This document shows, piece by piece, positions 27,795 to 35,566 of a stretch of DNA of 46,043 nt. Source of the stretch: Pumilibacter intestinalis (GTDB lineage: Bacteria; Bacillota; Clostridia; Christensenellales; Pumilibacteraceae); the NCBI RefSeq assembly GCF_943193005.1, contig NZ_CALPCH010000020.1:1-46043 (forward strand), written 5' to 3'. The notes below the pieces were generated by a model. That model searched no databases, was not told the origin of the DNA, and saw only the letters and a program-made list of their open reading frames with translations. Numbering within the stretch: the first letter of the stretch is position 1; every line of letters starts with the position of its first letter. The translations under genes were made by a program, and so were the position numbers.

Positions 27795-28241
27795 ATGGAA
27801 AGTAAAATACAGGCATTTTCGGAAACGCTTTCCGAACTTATGGAAGATGCGCAAATGGGCGTTAACAAATTAGCGGAAACGGCAAACTGCGATAAAGCCG
27901 CAATTCGCCGCTGGTTTTACAATATGTATTTGCCCGACCCCCAAACTCTTATTAAAATTACGAATGTTTTCAACGTATCGGCAGATTATTTGTTCGGACT
28001 TACCGACGAAAAAGAATTTGAAAAAGTTTTATCAAACGATACGTTTTATCAAAGATATTCGCGCTTACGCGATAACGCGGGTTACAGCGATTATTTCGTT
28101 TCCAATAAACTCAATATTCGCGACAGCGCGATTTCCAAGTGGAAGAACATCAAAAGTTTTCCCACAACAATCTCTTTGCTGAAACTCGCCGATTTTTTCC
28201 ATTGCAGTTTGGAATACCTTCTCGGGCGTTCCGCAAGTTAA
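27795..28241 (+). CDS. XRE-family regulator with two helix-turn-helix domains
   Basis: 148 residues. Two similar Cro/C1-type domains in tandem: residues about 5-70 (ending VSADYLFGL) and 85-145 (ending CSLEYLLGR); each ends with the x-L/Y-L-G motif common after helix 5 of this fold. No effector domain is seen. GTGATG lies before the ATG, with no strong Shine-Dalgarno. A weak promoter (TTGTCC, 18 bases, CATAAT at 27771-27776) is possible. It lies in an AT-rich islet between near-identical repeats, and a decayed copy follows. What it controls is unknown. Confidence 0.85.
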   Translation: MESKIQAFSETLSELMEDAQMGVNKLAETANCDKAAIRRWFYNMYLPDPQTLIKITNVFNVSADYLFGLTDEKEFEKVLSNDTFYQRYSRLRDNAGYSDYFVSNKLNIRDSAISKWKNIKSFPTTISLLKLADFFHCSLEYLLGRSAS

Positions 28242-28266
28242 CTCTCTCGTTTTCGTCATCTCGTTT

Positions 28267-28295
28267 TTGCAAGCATGTTTTTTATATCATAATAT
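28267..28295 (+). promoter_or_regulatory. Promoter of the second XRE copy
   Basis: -35 TTGCAA at 28267-28272, 17-base spacer, -10 TAATAT at 28290-28295, then 16 bases to the ATG at 28312, including AGAGGTGA. A TTTTCGTCA copy lies just before the -35 box. Confidence 0.6.
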
Positions 28296-28311
28296 ACGCA
28301 AGAGGTGACGA

Positions 28312-28684
28312 ATGGAAGATATCGAAATACTTGACGCGTTAAACTATTTTTCCGAAAAAGGGCTTATATCTTCCCTGCCCGCAAAAGATAATACAAACCG
28401 CCATAATAAGCAAATCGTCTATAAATTACATGTTCGGTTTATCCTGCAAAAAAGAGTTTAACTATTGTTTGCAAAACACCACATTTTACGAACGGTACGA
28501 ACATTTGCGCGACCTGCGCGGCTACAATAATTATCAAGTAGCCCGTCTTTGCGATTTCGGCAACAGTTCGGTCTACGACTGGCAACAAAGAACGACCTGC
28601 CCCAAAGTTTTTCAAGTATTGAAACTGGCAATCAAATTGCAAGGCTCTCTCGATTACTTATTCGGCATTTCCGAATTGATATAA
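28312..28684 (+). pseudogene. Decayed second copy of the XRE regulator
   Basis: The copy starts like the first gene (ATGGAA after AGAGGTGACGA) but its frame runs only 49 codons, to 28461. The XRE homology is in the next frame: LPCPQKIIQ and SINYMFGLS match LPDPQTLIK and SADYLFGLT of the intact copy. Start-to-MFGL is 118 bases here against 195 in the intact gene, a loss of 77 bases, not a multiple of three, removing most of the first helix-turn-helix. An 84-residue frame from ATG 28430 keeps the second domain and could still be made, but lacks a ribosome binding site. Confidence 0.75.
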
Positions 28685-28733
28685 TATACCACGTTACGTT
28701 TCCGGTCATTGCAATTATATCGGTTCGCTCACC

Positions 28734-28877
28734 GTAATTGCGAGCGAACTTTAGGATTTTTCGAGTCATTGCGAGCAAGTGAAACGAGCGAAGCAATCCC
28801 CCGCATGAGGAAACAACAATAACCGTACAAGTTCCATGTAAGAGATTGCCGCGCTCGCGTTGCTCGCTCGCAATGAC
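28734..28877. repeat. Dispersed repeat at the right edge of the XRE islet
   Basis: Partial left end at 28734, full unit 28765-28877. The core CCCCCGCATGAG, the run AACAACAATAAC and CAAGTTCCATGTAAGAG match the left-edge copy almost base for base, unlike copies elsewhere in the window. Confidence 0.9.
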
Positions 28878-28939
28878 GTGTAAAAGAGAATAACTATACA
28901 AAATAATATAATTCAATCTCCAAAACTTGCGCAAAGCGT

Positions 28940-28968
28940 TTGACATTTCGCGACGACTATTATATAAT
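28940..28968 (+). promoter_or_regulatory. Consensus promoter of tRNA-Arg
   Basis: -35 TTGACA at 28940-28945, 17-base spacer, -10 TATAAT at 28963-28968, about 32 bases before the mature 5' end at 29001. Confidence 0.9.
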
Positions 28969-29000
28969 ATATAAGCCGTAAACAAATTGCGGCGGAATGT

Positions 29001-29076
<76 letters not shown>

Positions 29077-29077
<1 letters not shown>

Positions 29078-29114
29078 AAAGGCGATTAAATCATAAAGAT
29101 TTAATCGCCTTTTT
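29077..29114. terminator. Terminator shared by tRNA-Arg and the convergent DUF1893 gene
   Basis: A 16-base perfect stem (29077-29092 with 29098-29113), 5-base loop ATAAA, ending in TTTTT on the plus strand and AAAA/TTTT on the minus strand, so it can act both ways. The stop codon of the convergent gene (29091-29093) lies within the stem. Confidence 0.92.
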
Positions 29115-29498
29115 CAGTAGGTCGTATGCTTCGAGGGGGTCGTTTGTTGCGGACACCGCCTTTTCCATGGGGCATATATCGGTGCCCGAGCGGTTTATTA
29201 TTCTTTCGGTAAGCGTTTCGTACTCGTACTTTATTCCATACAGTTCGAGTATTTTTTTGCCGCTTCGAGACAGAGTTTTGGCATATACGCTTTTTATTCC
29301 GCTTTTCGCAAAGAGCAACGCCGCCGCCTTGCCCACCACGATATCGGCAACCGAGTAGCCCGCAAGATTTAAGCCGCTCGCCATAAAGTCCATCATGGGC
29401 GCGATACCTCTTTTATCGCTTGAGATACACGCGCCGTTTTTGCAAAGGCATATGGTGTGCCCCGCAAGATTAAACTTAGCGGTTTGCAAGTCGGTCAT
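29091..29498 (-). CDS. DUF1893 domain protein
   Basis: 135 residues from ATG 29498. Family signature seen in the order SDKRGIAPMM, ADIVVGKAAALL and ICPMEKAV, covering nearly the whole chain. Function not established; the conserved Cys in ICPMEK is kept. The start is one base after the stop of the ECF-like gene, with a weak AAGAGA upstream, so translation is probably coupled. A longer frame of 159 residues only adds sequence overlapping the upstream gene. It is the last gene of a three-gene operon with an aldo/keto reductase and an ECF-like protein. Confidence 0.85.
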   Translation of the reverse strand: MTDLQTAKFNLAGHTICLCKNGACISSDKRGIAPMMDFMASGLNLAGYSVADIVVGKAAALLFAKSGIKSVYAKTLSRSGKKILELYGIKYEYETLTERIINRSGTDICPMEKAVSATNDPLEAYDLLKKAIKSL

Positions 29499-29499
29499 G

Positions 29500-30087
29500 C
29501 TATTTTTCTCTTTGCAGTAGGTAACGAATAACCGTAACCGCAACGGGCACGAGCACGATTTGCGCGACAACGCCGTAAATTCCCGCTTTTATCTGCGCCC
29601 AAACCGCGGGGAGCGCGAATTGCGTACCCGAGCCGAACACAGCCGCGCACAGCAAAAACGAAGCTCTGCCCGCTACGAACGCGAGCGCCGCGGCGGGAAA
29701 AGCCGCCCAACCGTTTTTAACTATATTTTTGGAGAACAGACCCGCAACCGCGGCGATTACGGCAAGTTCCGTAACGATAAACGGAAGCCGTTCCGCGGCG
29801 GGCATGGGATTGCCGACCGCAAGAGTGAGCAAAAAACTCACTACGGGCGCAAGCGTTGCAATGCCCGCGCCCCACGCAACGCCCAAAACGCAACCGCCGA
29901 GCAACACGGGCAAATACATGGGCAACCACGTCACGCCGCCCGACCGCCCCGCCGCGATATGCACGACTTGCGGCAACAGCAGCGCGAGCGCAACTATCCC
30001 CAATGCAACAATACTCTTTACCGTAAATTTCGCGCGTTCCGAAAAGTTCTTTCGGCTCAATGCGTTTTCCAAAATACTCTCGTTCAC
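29500..30087 (-). CDS. ECF transporter S-component-like membrane protein
   Basis: 195 residues from GTG 30087, about five to six hydrophobic segments, small and glycine-rich as in substrate-binding S components of energy-coupling factor transporters. Its substrate cannot be inferred and the EcfA/EcfT partners are not nearby, as is usual for group II ECF modules. GAGGAG lies 13 bases before the GTG inside the end of the upstream gene. The GTG follows the aldo/keto reductase stop by one base. The longest ORF starts at TTG 30111, too close to that GAGGAG to be used. Confidence 0.7.
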   Translation of the reverse strand: MNESILENALSRKNFSERAKFTVKSIVALGIVALALLLPQVVHIAAGRSGGVTWLPMYLPVLLGGCVLGVAWGAGIATLAPVVSFLLTLAVGNPMPAAERLPFIVTELAVIAAVAGLFSKNIVKNGWAAFPAAALAFVAGRASFLLCAAVFGSGTQFALPAVWAQIKAGIYGVVAQIVLVPVAVTVIRYLLQREK

Positions 30088-30088
30088 G

Positions 30089-31195
30089 TCAGTTTTCAAA
30101 CTCCTCGGCAACTTTTTTCAACAGTTCGCGTATGGGCAAATGTTGCGGGCAGGATTTTTCGCATTTGCCGCAACTTATGCAGTCCGACGCCTTTCCGCCC
30201 GACTCGCTGTATATGTCTTTGTAGTAGTCGGCGTTCCAATCGTGGTATATGTTTTTGGCGTTGGAGCACGCAAACAAATCGGGTATGGATATCTTTTTGG
30301 GGCAGCCGTCGGTGCAGTAGCGGCAAGCCGTGCACTGAATTATGTTCATGCCTTTGAACGCCGCGCACACCTTTACCACCGCTTGCATTTCCTTTTCGTT
30401 CAGCGGCTTGAAATCCTTCATGTACGAAAGATTGTCTTGCATTTGCGCGGTGTCGCTCATGCCCGAAAGCACCATGAACACGCCCTCGCAACCCGCGGCG
30501 AAACGTATGGCGTAGCTCGCCGAACTCATGCCGCCGAGCTCTTCGAAATACCCTTTCGCGCCCTCGGGAAGATTTACGAGGTTGCCGCCCTTTACGGGCT
30601 CCATCACTATTATCGGCTTGTTAAACTTGTTGCACACCTCCAAGCACTTGCGCGACTGCACGGCGGGGTCTTCGTAGTCTACGTAGTTGAGCTGAATTTG
30701 CACCGTTTCTATCTGCGGATACTCGGTGAGTATTTGTTCCAAAACCTCTGCCGTATCGTGGAAAGAAATTCCCAAGTGCTTTATCTTGCCCTCTTTTTTG
30801 AATTCCAACGCCTGCTCGTAGGCGCGGCAACGCTTGAACTTCGCAAACAAATTTTTGGTCTGCGTGTGCATGAGATAAAAATCGAAATAATCCACGCCGC
30901 AAATTTCGAGCTGTTTTTCAAAGAAGGGGCGCACTTCTTCTTCGGTTTGGAAATAGTCGCCCGTGAGTTTGTTCGTAAGTATGTAACTCTCGCGCGGATA
31001 TCTCTTTACAAGGCAGTCCCTTATAGCCGTTTCGCTCTTGCCCTGAATGTAGCCGTGCGCGGTGTCGAAATAATTGAAGCCCGCGTTTATAAAATCGTCG
31101 GTCATCTTATTAAATTGCTCGTAGTCCACCTCGTCTCCGCGCATAGGCAGGCGCATACAGCCGAACCCCAACTTCTTTTTTACTTCTTCGAACAT
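30089..31195 (-). CDS. Aldo/keto reductase with C-terminal ferredoxin domain
   Basis: 368 residues. N-terminal aldo/keto reductase barrel: tetrad residues Asp and Tyr in FDTAHGY, Lys in TNKLTG, His in YLMHTQ. From about residue 305 two 4Fe-4S clusters: CTACRYCTDGCP and CISCGKCEKSCP. Such proteins are common in anaerobes; an NADPH- or ferredoxin-linked carbonyl reductase is expected, with the substrate unknown. Start is ATG 31195 with AAAGGTGA at good distance; a TTG two codons earlier is less likely. First gene of the operon, with a leader of about 80 bases. Divergent from dinB. Confidence 0.92.
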   Translation of the reverse strand: MFEEVKKKLGFGCMRLPMRGDEVDYEQFNKMTDDFINAGFNYFDTAHGYIQGKSETAIRDCLVKRYPRESYILTNKLTGDYFQTEEEVRPFFEKQLEICGVDYFDFYLMHTQTKNLFAKFKRCRAYEQALEFKKEGKIKHLGISFHDTAEVLEQILTEYPQIETVQIQLNYVDYEDPAVQSRKCLEVCNKFNKPIIVMEPVKGGNLVNLPEGAKGYFEELGGMSSASYAIRFAAGCEGVFMVLSGMSDTAQMQDNLSYMKDFKPLNEKEMQAVVKVCAAFKGMNIIQCTACRYCTDGCPKKISIPDLFACSNAKNIYHDWNADYYKDIYSESGGKASDCISCGKCEKSCPQHLPIRELLKKVAEEFEN

Positions 31196-31281
31196 TTTCA
31201 ATTCACCTTTCCCGTTTGTTTTTTCACAGTCTTAAAATGCTTGCTTTGAGTATGGCGCGTATGCCGTTTTCTTCTTATTCT

Positions 31282-31310
31282 ATTTTACTATTTCGACGCC
31301 GTTATGTCAA
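31282..31310 (-). promoter_or_regulatory. Promoter of the aldo/keto reductase operon
   Basis: -35 TTGACA at 31310-31305, 17-base spacer, -10 TAAAAT at 31287-31282. Predicted leader about 80 bases. Confidence 0.8.
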
Positions 31311-31358
31311 ATACTTAAAAACATTATTATTTATGCGCCCGAGTTATGCTCGGCTACG

Positions 31359-31387
31359 TTGAAATTTTCGTTACACTGTGTTATAAT
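31359..31387 (+). promoter_or_regulatory. Promoter abutting the dinB start (leaderless)
   Basis: -35 TTGAAA at 31359-31364, 17-base spacer, -10 TATAAT at 31382-31387, then ATAATC and GTG at 31394. Transcription should begin at the GTG. Confidence 0.88.
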
Positions 31388-31393
31388 ATAATC

Positions 31394-32632
31394 GTGACCA
31401 AATCGAGCGACAGACTTATACTGCACTGCGACCTCAACAATTTTTACGCGTCGGTGGAGTGCGTGACTCACCCCGAGTGGAAGAATATTCCGCTCGCCGT
31501 TGCGGGCAATCCCGAACAGCGGCACGGGGTTATTTTGGCAAAGAACGAAATAGCCAAACGCAGCGGCATAAAAACGGGCGATACAATTTGGCAAGCCAAG
31601 CAAAAGCAACCCGACTTAAAGTGCGTTCCGCCGCACTTTTCGGAATATATGCGCTACTCCAAGCAGGTGTTCGATATTTACACCCGCTTTACCAGTCAAG
31701 TCGAGCCGTTCGGGCCCGACGAATGCTGGCTCGACGTTACCGCCTCCACCCGCATATTCGGCACGGGCAAGCAGATGGCGGACAGGATACGCGAAACGGT
31801 TAAAGCCGAAACGGGACTTACTTTGAGCGCGGGCGTGAGTTTTAACAAGGTGTTTGCCAAAATGGCGAGCGACCTGCGAAAGCCCGACGCAACCACGGTG
31901 GTTATGCGCACCAACTACAAGCGGGTGCTGTGGGAACTGCCGGTATCCGAAATGCTGATGGTGGGCAAGCGCACCGCCGCCAAGCTCAATAAGCTCAATA
32001 TTTACACGGTGGGCGACCTTGCCGCCGCCGACGTAAACATGCTCAAATCGCATTTCGGCATAGTGGGCGAAAAACTGCACGCGAGCGCGAACGGCAACGA
32101 CTCCGAGCCGGTGCGCGAATACGTTGACCGCCGCGAAGAAAAATCGGTGGGGCACGGCATGACCGCCACGCGCGACCTATACGAATACTCGGAAGCCGAA
32201 GCGCTTATCACCTATCTTGCCGACAAAGTGGCGTATCGCATGCGAAAAGGCGGACTGCGCGGCGGCGGCGTGTGTTTGGGACTTAGAAGTTACGACCTAA
32301 AGCACATAACGCGAAGCAAGAAACTCCCCCGCTCCACCTGCGCGAGCGCGGATATTCGCGCCGCGGCGTTCGCTCTATTGCACGAGAGTTGGCACGAGAA
32401 CGTGGCTCTGCGCACCATAACGGTGAGCGTATACGATATAGACCGCACCGCTGCCGTACAGCTCGATATGTTCGGCGGCGAAAAAGCCGACAAGAGCGAG
32501 GCGCTCGAAAAGGCGATAGACTCCATTCGCGCCAAATACGGCGAAGACGCAATATTCAGGGCGGGCATTCCCGGCACGGATTTTATATACGACAAAAACG
32601 ACGACGAGGACTTTTTGCCGTTCAAGAGGTGA
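31394..32632 (+). CDS. dinB: DNA polymerase IV (Y family)
   Basis: 412 residues from GTG 31394. Error-prone translesion polymerase. Catalytic motifs: LHCDLNNFYASVE with the first Asp and the steric-gate area, then PDECWLDVT with the Asp-Glu pair, then KMASDLRKPDATTVV in the fingers. Helix-hairpin-helix and little-finger domains follow. No obvious beta-clamp motif was placed with certainty, although VQLDMFG near the C-terminus (about residue 360) fits the QLxLF-type clamp-binding peptide. An in-frame ATG 16 codons earlier lies across the -35 box. No Shine-Dalgarno: the -10 box ends six bases before the GTG. No LexA box of the GAAC-N4-GTTC type was seen. Confidence 0.96.
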   Translation: MTKSSDRLILHCDLNNFYASVECVTHPEWKNIPLAVAGNPEQRHGVILAKNEIAKRSGIKTGDTIWQAKQKQPDLKCVPPHFSEYMRYSKQVFDIYTRFTSQVEPFGPDECWLDVTASTRIFGTGKQMADRIRETVKAETGLTLSAGVSFNKVFAKMASDLRKPDATTVVMRTNYKRVLWELPVSEMLMVGKRTAAKLNKLNIYTVGDLAAADVNMLKSHFGIVGEKLHASANGNDSEPVREYVDRREEKSVGHGMTATRDLYEYSEAEALITYLADKVAYRMRKGGLRGGGVCLGLRSYDLKHITRSKKLPRSTCASADIRAAAFALLHESWHENVALRTITVSVYDIDRTAAVQLDMFGGEKADKSEALEKAIDSIRAKYGEDAIFRAGIPGTDFIYDKNDDEDFLPFKR

Positions 32633-32637
32633 ACATT

Positions 32638-32790
32638 TCTCATGCAGGAGATTGCCGCGTCGGGCAAAGCCCTCCTCGCAATGACAAGTAGCCCCTCCCT
32701 CCTCGTCCTTAGCCGAGCGCACACAGTGCGCGAACGCCACGAGCCGTAGGCGAGTATTGCGAGCGAACGCAGTGAGCGACGTGGCAATCC
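32638..32790. repeat. Dispersed repeat fragments after dinB
   Basis: Right arm 32638-32685 with hairpin GGGCAAAGCCC, then a rearranged part 32713-32790 with GCGAACGCAGTGAGC. Starts directly after the dinB stop. Confidence 0.8.
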
Positions 32791-32806
32791 CACACTGTAA
32801 ACCCGT

Positions 32807-32847
32807 AAAAATACGCGTACAAATTTACGTTGTGCGCGTATTTTTTT
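32807..32847. terminator. Hairpin terminator between dinB and mazE
   Basis: AAAAATACGCG (32807-32817) pairs with CGCGTATTTTT (32835-32845), with ACAA/TTGT pairing further inside and a run of T after the stem. It should end dinB transcription and isolate mazEF. Confidence 0.8.
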
Positions 32848-32897
32848 GTCGAAGCGTGACATAATACGTTTAGAACATACAAAAGGCGGAAAAACTC

Positions 32898-33101
32898 ATG
32901 AAAGTTTATCAGATAGAAATAAACGACGAATTAAACGAAATACTTGAGGAGGCTTCGAGAAAAATGGACGTAAACATCGAAAGTTTCATCACCCAAATAT
33001 TGGACCGCTTTGCCATAGACCCGCATATTATGGAACAGGACGAGGTAAAAGACGGTTACCGCGAAGTGGGCGATATCAACCTCGAAATAAGTAACAAATG
33101 A
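32898..33101 (+). CDS. mazE: Antitoxin of the MazE/NdoAI type
   Basis: 67 residues. N-terminal strand KVYQIEIND followed by two helices, as in ribbon-helix-helix antitoxins of the Bacillus NdoAI type; the acidic C-terminal part should wrap the toxin. AAGGCGG precedes the ATG. The stop overlaps the first possible toxin ATG by four bases. Expected to neutralise the toxin and repress its own operon. No clear -35/-10 pair was found upstream. Confidence 0.85.
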   Translation: MKVYQIEINDELNEILEEASRKMDVNIESFITQILDRFAIDPHIMEQDEVKDGYREVGDINLEISNK

Positions 33102-33112
33102 GGAGCGACGTT

Positions 33113-33466
33113 TTGGAAATTCGGCGCGGCGATATATTTTATGCGGACTTAAGTCCGGTAGTGGGCAGCGAGCAAGGCGGCGTGCGCCCCGTACTTATAA
33201 TTCAAAATAACGTGGGCAACAGGTACTCGCCCACCATAATAGCGGGAGCAATCACGAGTCAGCTCACAAAAGCCAAACTGCCCACGCACATAGAGGTTGT
33301 GAAAGGGCAGTTCGGACTGCAAAAAGACTCGGTGATACTGCTCGAACAGCTCCGCACCCTCGACAAACGCCGACTGCGCGAAAAGGTGGGCGCGCTCGAC
33401 CGAGAAACCCAGCGGCGGGTGGACAAAGCCATACTGATTTCGCTCGGTTTTGCCGAAAATTACTGA
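33113..33466 (+). CDS. mazF: MazF/NdoA-type mRNA interferase toxin
   Basis: 117 residues from TTG 33113. Sequence-specific endoribonuclease of a type II toxin-antitoxin pair. The N-terminus [20 protein letters not shown] and the following VRPVLIIQN are close to Bacillus subtilis NdoA, and the catalytic Arg (VRP) and Thr/Ser region (AITSQ) are present. GAGGAG lies six bases before the TTG and the protein then begins where the family begins; the ATG at 33098 would add five residues and lacks such a site. Convergent with nnr, only five bases between stops. Confidence 0.93.
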   Translation: MEIRRGDIFYADLSPVVGSEQGGVRPVLIIQNNVGNRYSPTIIAGAITSQLTKAKLPTHIEVVKGQFGLQKDSVILLEQLRTLDKRRLREKVGALDRETQRRVDKAILISLGFAENY

Positions 33467-33471
33467 TTTAC

Positions 33472-34923
33472 TTACTTAATTATTACGTTGCTTGCGAGCA
33501 GACTCTCCGCGCCGTATATCCTTTCGGCTACCTCCGCGCACTTGCCGAAATGATAGCACCCGAGCACCGCGGCGTTTAGCGGCGGCATGCGGCAGGAAAA
33601 CGCGGCTATCATGCCGCCGAGAACGTCGCCGCTCCCGCCCTTTGCGAGCGCGGGCGTGCCCGTTGTATTGAGATACACCTCTTTTCCGTCGGATATAACG
33701 GTTGTCGCGCTCTTTGCCGCTATAACAACGCCGAGCCGTGCCGCAAGTTCTTTTACCCTGTAGGCTATCGAAGGCATATCCGACGGCGGCGCGTTTTTAA
33801 CAAGCCGCTCGAACTCGCCCATGTGCGGCGTGAGGATTATATTCGCTTTGTGTTTTTTGAGAATATCCGCGTTTTGAGCAACGGCGTTGAGCGCGTCGGC
33901 GTCGAGCACGAGCGTGCCCGAAAAATTGTTTTTTACATACTCTATTATTTTTATAAGCTCGGGATTTTCGCCCATGCCCGGACCTATCAGTATCGCGCCC
34001 GTTTTGACGAAAAGCGAATTTATCGCGGACTCGTCGAAAATTATTTTGCCGTTGCGGTCGGGCAGGAAACACAAAGTTTCTTCTTTTACCCGCGACTGAT
34101 ACGCCGCCTTGAGCGACTCGGGAACGCACAGCACACTGAGCCCCGCCCCGCTCTTTAGGGCGGCAACCGCGCTTTCGTGCGCGAGCAGCGCCGCGCCTAT
34201 CATTTCGGGCGAGCCCGCCACAACGCGCACTCTGCCGTAGTTGTATTTGTGGCTCACCGCTTTGCGCTCGGGAAGGGCAAGACCGTCGCCGAGCACCGCT
34301 TTTATTTTGCCCTCGCCGCGTATGCCGATATCGGCAACTACGAGATTGCCCGTGTAGTTGCGCCCCTCGCCTATTATGTGCCCCGCTTTCACGCACGAAA
34401 ACGTGAGAGTTTGGTTTGCGATAACCGCAAACTCGGTTTCGCCCGTGTCGGCGTTAAGACCCGACGGGATATCTACCGAGAGTACGAAAACCTCGCAGTC
34501 ATTGAGCTTTTGCGCGATTTCGAGCACCGTCCCCTCGAGCGGACGATTGCAACCCGTGCCGAGCATGGCGTCTACCGTTAAAACGTAATCGTTCGGCTTA
34601 AACTCCGCCGCGGGAAGTTCGGGCACGCCGAGCGCACGGCAAGCCGACAGCCGAGCCTTTGCCGCCGCGCCGAAATTTTGCGCCGTGAGCACAACGGTAA
34701 CTTTTTTGCCCGCCAAATACAGCATGCGGGCAAGACTCAAGCCGTCCGCTCCGTTGTTGCCGCCGCCGCACAGCACGCAAATTTTATCGCGCGGCTCGGT
34801 GAGCGAAAGCACCGCTTCTTTTAGAGCCGCCGCCGCGTTTTCTATAAGAATATCTTCGCTAAGCCCCGCGGCAACGGCGCGGGCTTCCGCCTCTTTCACT
34901 TCTTTTACGGTGAGCACTTCCAT
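33472..34923 (-). CDS. nnr: Bifunctional NAD(P)H-hydrate epimerase/dehydratase
   Basis: 483 residues. Repairs damaged NADHX/NADPHX. N-terminal epimerase domain (1 to about 205) with GGGNNGADGL and VDAMLGTG, DIPSGLNADTG; C-terminal ADP-dependent dehydratase domain (about 220-483) with GPGMG, LDADALN, TPHMGEF and GGSGDVLGG. Start ATG 34923 has GGAGG eight bases upstream; a longer frame reads into a repeat. Downstream of acpS on the same strand, with repeats between. In Firmicutes acpS, this gene family, alr and ndoAI/ndoA are often neighbours; here alr is absent. Confidence 0.95.
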   Translation of the reverse strand: MEVLTVKEVKEAEARAVAAGLSEDILIENAAAALKEAVLSLTEPRDKICVLCGGGNNGADGLSLARMLYLAGKKVTVVLTAQNFGAAAKARLSACRALGVPELPAAEFKPNDYVLTVDAMLGTGCNRPLEGTVLEIAQKLNDCEVFVLSVDIPSGLNADTGETEFAVIANQTLTFSCVKAGHIIGEGRNYTGNLVVADIGIRGEGKIKAVLGDGLALPERKAVSHKYNYGRVRVVAGSPEMIGAALLAHESAVAALKSGAGLSVLCVPESLKAAYQSRVKEETLCFLPDRNGKIIFDESAINSLFVKTGAILIGPGMGENPELIKIIEYVKNNFSGTLVLDADALNAVAQNADILKKHKANIILTPHMGEFERLVKNAPPSDMPSIAYRVKELAARLGVVIAAKSATTVISDGKEVYLNTTGTPALAKGGSGDVLGGMIAAFSCRMPPLNAAVLGCYHFGKCAEVAERIYGAESLLASNVIIK

Positions 34924-34949
34924 ATTGCGTTCCTCCGTTTTTTTGGATT

Positions 34950-35176
34950 TCTCATGCAGGGGATTGCCACGCTCGCGTTGCTCGCTCGCAATGACGGGAT
35001 AACCAAACGTGTCATTGCGAGGGTGCTTGCACCCGCGGCAATCTCGGGCATGGAGCAAGTACGGTTACTTTCCCTTTCTCATGCAGGGGATTGCCACGCT
35101 CGCGTTGCTCGCTCGCAATGACGGGATAAATGTTCTCATGCAGGGGATTGCTTCGGCTTTTCACGCCTCGCAATGA
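34950..35176. repeat. Dispersed repeat cluster between acpS and nnr
   Basis: A right arm 34950-34995, a unit from about 35011 to 35122 with left hairpin GGGTGCTTGCACCC, and a third right arm ending at 35176 with hairpin GGCTTTTCACGCC. The two right arms with GCTCGCGTTGCTCGC are identical over most of their length. Confidence 0.9.
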
Positions 35177-35202
35177 CATGGGGAGTGTAGCCGTCACGGT
35201 TG

Positions 35203-35562
35203 CTATACCTTTCTCGCGTTTACAATTGCTACGGCGGTGGCATACTCCGCGCAGTGCGAAATCGAAATTTCTATTTGCGCGTTGGGGAAAAGTTCCGCCG
35301 CCTTTCCTATGAGTCGCGCACGCGGCGCACCGAGCGAGTCATGCATTATTTCCACGTGGCAGGGGCGAAAGCCGCGAAAACCGCACCCGAGAGCCTTTGC
35401 AACCGCCTCTTTCGCGCAGAACATGCCCGCAAGCGTTTCCGCCCTTTTGCCGTGCGACTCGTAATATTCGCGCTCCGCCGCGGTGAACGCGCCCGCCGAA
35501 AACGACTCGTTTTCCGCCGACTTGCGCACCCGCTCTATCTCTATTATATCCGTTCCTATCAT
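35203..35562 (-). CDS. acpS: Holo-[acyl-carrier-protein] synthase
   Basis: 119 residues from ATG 35562. Transfers 4'-phosphopantetheine from CoA to ACP. Mg-binding Asp in MIGTDIIEIERV, and the Glu in FCAKEAVAKALG; ISHCAEYATAVAI closes the fold. The longest ORF adds 12 residues overlapping the upstream gene and is less likely. No Shine-Dalgarno; the ATG is four bases after the peptidase stop, so reinitiation is probable. Third gene of the recX operon. Confidence 0.95.
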   Translation of the reverse strand: MIGTDIIEIERVRKSAENESFSAGAFTAAEREYYESHGKRAETLAGMFCAKEAVAKALGCGFRGFRPCHVEIMHDSLGAPRARLIGKAAELFPNAQIEISISHCAEYATAVAIVNARKV

Positions 35563-35566
35563 ACCG

